Made by a program: the position numbers and the translations under genes. A stretch of DNA of 64,000 bases from positions 248,001-312,000 of the forward strand of contig CAWJEJ010000003.1 in assembly GCA_963841855.1 (NCBI GenBank), given 5' to 3'. The notes beneath the pieces are model-generated. The model was not told the DNA's origin. It ran no database searches and saw only the letters and a program-made list of their open reading frames with translations. Below are positions 60,064 through 64,000 of this stretch, piece after piece. Position 1 is the stretch's first letter; the number at the start of each line of letters is the position of its first letter. Origin of the DNA: CAXBBB01 sp963841855. Its GTDB lineage: Bacteria > Bacteroidota > Rhodothermia > Rhodothermales > BA12.

Positions 60064-62514
60064 TTAGCGAACGACGACGAGCCGCTGCGTCGCCTGCCGT
60101 TCGCCCTGGCTCAGGCGGATCAGGTACGCTCCTGGAGCGAGCGCGGCGGTCGAGAGGGTCGCCTGGTGCGAGCCAGCCGCAAAAGTGCCGTCGGCGATGA
60201 CCGAGACGCGGCGCCCCAGCACGTCGAACGCTTCGATCACGACGCGTCCCGCCGCAGGAGTGTCGAAGAGTATCCGCGTCGACTCGCGAGCCGGATTGGG
60301 GGCGGGAGGGCTCAGCGCCAGCAGTCCGGCAGCAGTGCGTTCGTCCACGCTCGTCGCCGTCGACAGGGCGAAGATGCGCGTCTCGTATCCGCCGATGCTC
60401 AGACCCGAAAGCGTGCCGCCCGCCGTAGCCGTCGCCTGGGACGTGGCGCCTATCAGCAGGTCGGTGAGCGCGCGCGAGCCTTCGCCGATCAGGCCGGGCG
60501 GAAGGCCGAGCGTCATCGCGCCGGACGCGTCGCCCGACAAGTTCGAGACGACCAAGACGGCCTCGCCGCCCAGTTCGCGCACAAACGCCACGACGGACGC
60601 GGGCGCGCCAGTGACGGCGAAATAGTCGCCCCGGCTCAGCGCACGCGACGCCGTTCGCGTCTGGATCAGGCGGCGGTAGTGGTTGAATAGTGAGCCTTCG
60701 TCGGCAGCCTGAGCGTCGACGTTGCGCGTGCGGTAGCTGCCGTCGACGGCGATCCACGGGTTGGCGCTCGTGAATCCTGCTCCGCGACCGCCCGTCCACT
60801 GCATCGGGCGGCGGATCTGCTCGTCGGGCTTGACGCCGGTCTGGCCGATCTCCTCGCCGTAGTACACGTAGGGCGTTCCGGGCAGCGTGAGCAGCAGCGA
60901 CGCGGCGGCTTTGGCGCGATCCGTGTCGCCGCCGAGCACGCTCATCACGCGGTCCTGGTCGTGGTTCGTTAGAAACGTGGCATAACTCAGGTGCGGATAC
61001 TCACCGTACGCCGCCTGAATATCGGACGCCAACCGCCGCGCATCGCCCGAGCGGACGGCGTTGAGCATCGCTCCGGCCACGTCGAACGCGAAGCACTGCG
61101 ATAGGCTGCCGGGCGCGACGTAGGGCAGGACCCGGTCCCGGCTCGACCATGCCTCGCAGACCGTATACGCGTCCGCGTCGGCCTGACGCGTGTGGGCGGC
61201 GAAGTCGGCCCAGAGTGCGTGCGTCTGGGGCAGGTCCTCGTAGCTCGATCCTTCCTCGAACAGGTACTTGACCGCGTCCAACCGGAATCCGTCGACGCCC
61301 ACGTCCTGGAGCCAGAAGTCCGACGCGGCGAAGAGGCTGTCGCGCACGGCGGGCGTCTCGTAGTTGAGATCGGGCATGCCGTCCCAAAACACGCCCCAGT
61401 AGAACCCGCGCGCGCCTCTGTGCCATGCCCTTCCCAGCGGTCCGCTCGTGCTGCCCGGCGAGGCGTTCCAGCGGTAGAAATCGCGAAACTCCGGCTCGCC
61501 TCGGCCCGACGCCGTAAACCACGGATGCTGAGTCGACGAGTGGTTCATCACGTAGTCGATCACGACCCGGATGCCACGCGCGTCGGCTTCGCGCATCAAC
61601 TCGCGCATGTCGTCCATCGTGCCATAGTCGGACTCGACGCCGCGATAGTCGGTCACGTCGTAGCCGTGATAGCTGGGCGACGGATTGATGGGCATGAGCC
61701 AGAGCGCGGTCACGCCCAGGTCGTCGGTCGTCGACGGATCGCCGTCGTTGAGGTAGTCCAGCCGCGAGATCAGGCCTTGCAGGTCGCCGATGCCGTCGCC
61801 GTCCGAGTCTTGGAAGCTGCGCACGAACACCTCGTAGAAGACAGCGTCGTGCCACCACTTGGCCTCGAACGGAGGCCGCTCGGCGACCGTTACGGCATCC
61901 GCAATTCTCAGCGTGTCGATGCCCTCGGGGCCGGACGCGATTAGCGTTGCGCCGTACGTGCCAATGTCCGAATAGCGCACGACCGGACTGGAATCGCTCG
62001 AAACGGACGGCGTGCCGCCTGGGAACGTCCACCGCCAGCCCGTCACGTTGCCTGCCGATCGGTCGCCGAAGTAGACGACGCCGCCAGCCGTAGTGCGAGC
62101 GGGCGAAGCGCGGAAGTCGGCGACGGGCGGACCGGTCGGCGGTGCCTCGTCGCCGTACCACACGCGGATCGTGTTGCCGGTGGGCAAGACGCGGTACTCG
62201 CGGTTGGGACCGGCGTTGGGAAACTCCTCGGTCCCCGCCCAACTCCCGTCGATGCGAAACTTGAACGCGATGTCGCTGCCGACGCTGAATCCGCCCTTGG
62301 TCAGCGCGTAGACCGAGTCGCCATCGGCGTCCGACAGCCGGTCGCTCGCGCCGTCCCACCCGTTGAAGCTGCCCGCCAGATCGACGTACTGCGTCGCCGG
62401 ATCGAACTGCCCCTCGGTGATTCTATAGCGCATGTCGACCTCGAAGTCAATCGCGACCGATTGGGTGTGCGCGGCGGGCGTGAGAACGAAGGCGAGCAGT
62501 AGGACGAGGCGCAT
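60064..62514 (-). CDS. Secreted GH13 alpha-amylase with PKD-like and T9SS domains
   Basis: The 816-residue enzyme begins with a signal peptide (MRLVLLLAFVLTPAAHTQ). A starch-binding or E-set-like domain (about 20-125, AGSFNGWDG) and a PKD-like domain (about 130-215, SPARTTAGGVVYFGDRSAGN) precede the catalytic barrel. GH13 catalytic residues are Asp413 (DGFRLDAVKYL), Glu454 (TVCEAW) and Asp519 (TNHDQDR). VIDYVMNHSS is the first conserved region. The last 80 residues are a T9SS sorting domain (SPPAPNPARESTRI, AFDVLGRRVSVIADG, APGAYLIRL). It should degrade starch-like glucans at the cell surface or outside the cell. Confidence 0.95.
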   Translation of the reverse strand: MRLVLLLAFVLTPAAHTQSVAIDFEVDMRYRITEGQFDPATQYVDLAGSFNGWDGASDRLSDADGDSVYALTKGGFSVGSDIAFKFRIDGSWAGTEEFPNAGPNREYRVLPTGNTIRVWYGDEAPPTGPPVADFRASPARTTAGGVVYFGDRSAGNVTGWRWTFPGGTPSVSSDSSPVVRYSDIGTYGATLIASGPEGIDTLRIADAVTVAERPPFEAKWWHDAVFYEVFVRSFQDSDGDGIGDLQGLISRLDYLNDGDPSTTDDLGVTALWLMPINPSPSYHGYDVTDYRGVESDYGTMDDMRELMREADARGIRVVIDYVMNHSSTQHPWFTASGRGEPEFRDFYRWNASPGSTSGPLGRAWHRGARGFYWGVFWDGMPDLNYETPAVRDSLFAASDFWLQDVGVDGFRLDAVKYLFEEGSSYEDLPQTHALWADFAAHTRQADADAYTVCEAWSSRDRVLPYVAPGSLSQCFAFDVAGAMLNAVRSGDARRLASDIQAAYGEYPHLSYATFLTNHDQDRVMSVLGGDTDRAKAAASLLLTLPGTPYVYYGEEIGQTGVKPDEQIRRPMQWTGGRGAGFTSANPWIAVDGSYRTRNVDAQAADEGSLFNHYRRLIQTRTASRALSRGDYFAVTGAPASVVAFVRELGGEAVLVVSNLSGDASGAMTLGLPPGLIGEGSRALTDLLIGATSQATATAGGTLSGLSIGGYETRIFALSTATSVDERTAAGLLALSPPAPNPARESTRILFDTPAAGRVVIEAFDVLGRRVSVIADGTFAAGSHQATLSTAALAPGAYLIRLSQGERQATQRLVVVR

Positions 62515-62624
62515 CGGTGCAGTTTGGACGAGGCAATCTGTTTCCTAACGAGCCAAGTGCCCCAGCGGTCCTGGATTTCGCACGCGTCTGGCCTGCCCAT
62601 CCCAAGCCAGACGCGCCGCCCACG

Positions 62625-64000
<1,376 letters not shown>

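Overview
The window looks like chromosomal DNA from a high-GC Bacteroidota-lineage bacterium of the Rhodothermales/Rhodothermota type. The evidence is high GC and secreted beta-propeller, FG-GAP and amylase proteins ending in type IX secretion (T9SS) sorting domains (an N-P-A/N-P-x patch, then D-x-L-G-R-x-V and S-G-x-Y). Lipoproteins with LxGC or LxAC lipoboxes, DUF2911, LytS/LytTR pairs and the near-absence of Shine-Dalgarno sequences also fit. The lineage is inferred from gene content only. No rRNA, CRISPR array, prophage or intact transposon was seen.

Layout. 1-2.6 kb: frameshift-riddled remnants of a VCBS/FG-GAP protein, a DUF2911 protein and a small membrane-protein fragment. 2.7-7.5 kb: core genes (tRNA-Cys, ruvA, metK plus an SRPBCC protein, acpP, fabF). 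7.5-16 kb: a propeller lipoprotein, a chemoreceptor, a cation/proton antiporter, a T9SS cargo propeller and an aldo/keto reductase. 16.2-30.2 kb: a giant T9SS FG-GAP protein, another lipoprotein, a LytS/LytTR two-component pair, an NHL-type propeller, a zinc metalloprotease lipoprotein and a GAF/PAS histidine kinase. 30.3-38.5 kb: endonuclease III, TrkH with an orphan sensor protein, tmk, a TPR protein, SdpI and PH-like proteins, and a DUF368 (PopT-type) undecaprenyl-phosphate translocase with an unknown partner. 38.5-43.7 kb: a MacB-type ATPase, an ADP-ribosylglycohydrolase, a TPR remnant, and a MacA-like adaptor with a TolC-like channel. 43.8-51.3 kb: an antiporter-USP-EIIA fusion, a 13-codon gene with an attenuator-like 3' region, ogt, a small secreted protein, a NarL/NarX pair, a PQQ-like propeller and infA. 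51.4-64 kb: a divergent HxlR regulator and hydrolase, lysS, a cyclophilin lipoprotein, a 7TM histidine kinase, an M14 peptidase, a GH13 amylase with T9SS domain, and the 3' part of acs.

Genes that probably work together: metK with the SRPBCC gene (stop and start abut); acpP with fabF (fatty-acid elongation); the LytS/LytTR and NarX/NarL pairs (overlapping genes); the MacA/TolC efflux pair with the nearby ATPase; TrkH with its downstream sensor; and the HxlR regulator with the hydrolase it probably controls.

The most unusual sequence is at 46.57-46.68 kb. A 13-codon gene has an 11-nt perfect Shine-Dalgarno, rare in this window, and is followed by three mutually competing RNA stems ending in a strong terminator. 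Other non-coding signals are twin operators between the HxlR and hydrolase genes, paired dyads near the NarL/NarX operon, twin ACTACG dyads before the giant FG-GAP gene, and at least five families of short palindromic interspersed repeats.
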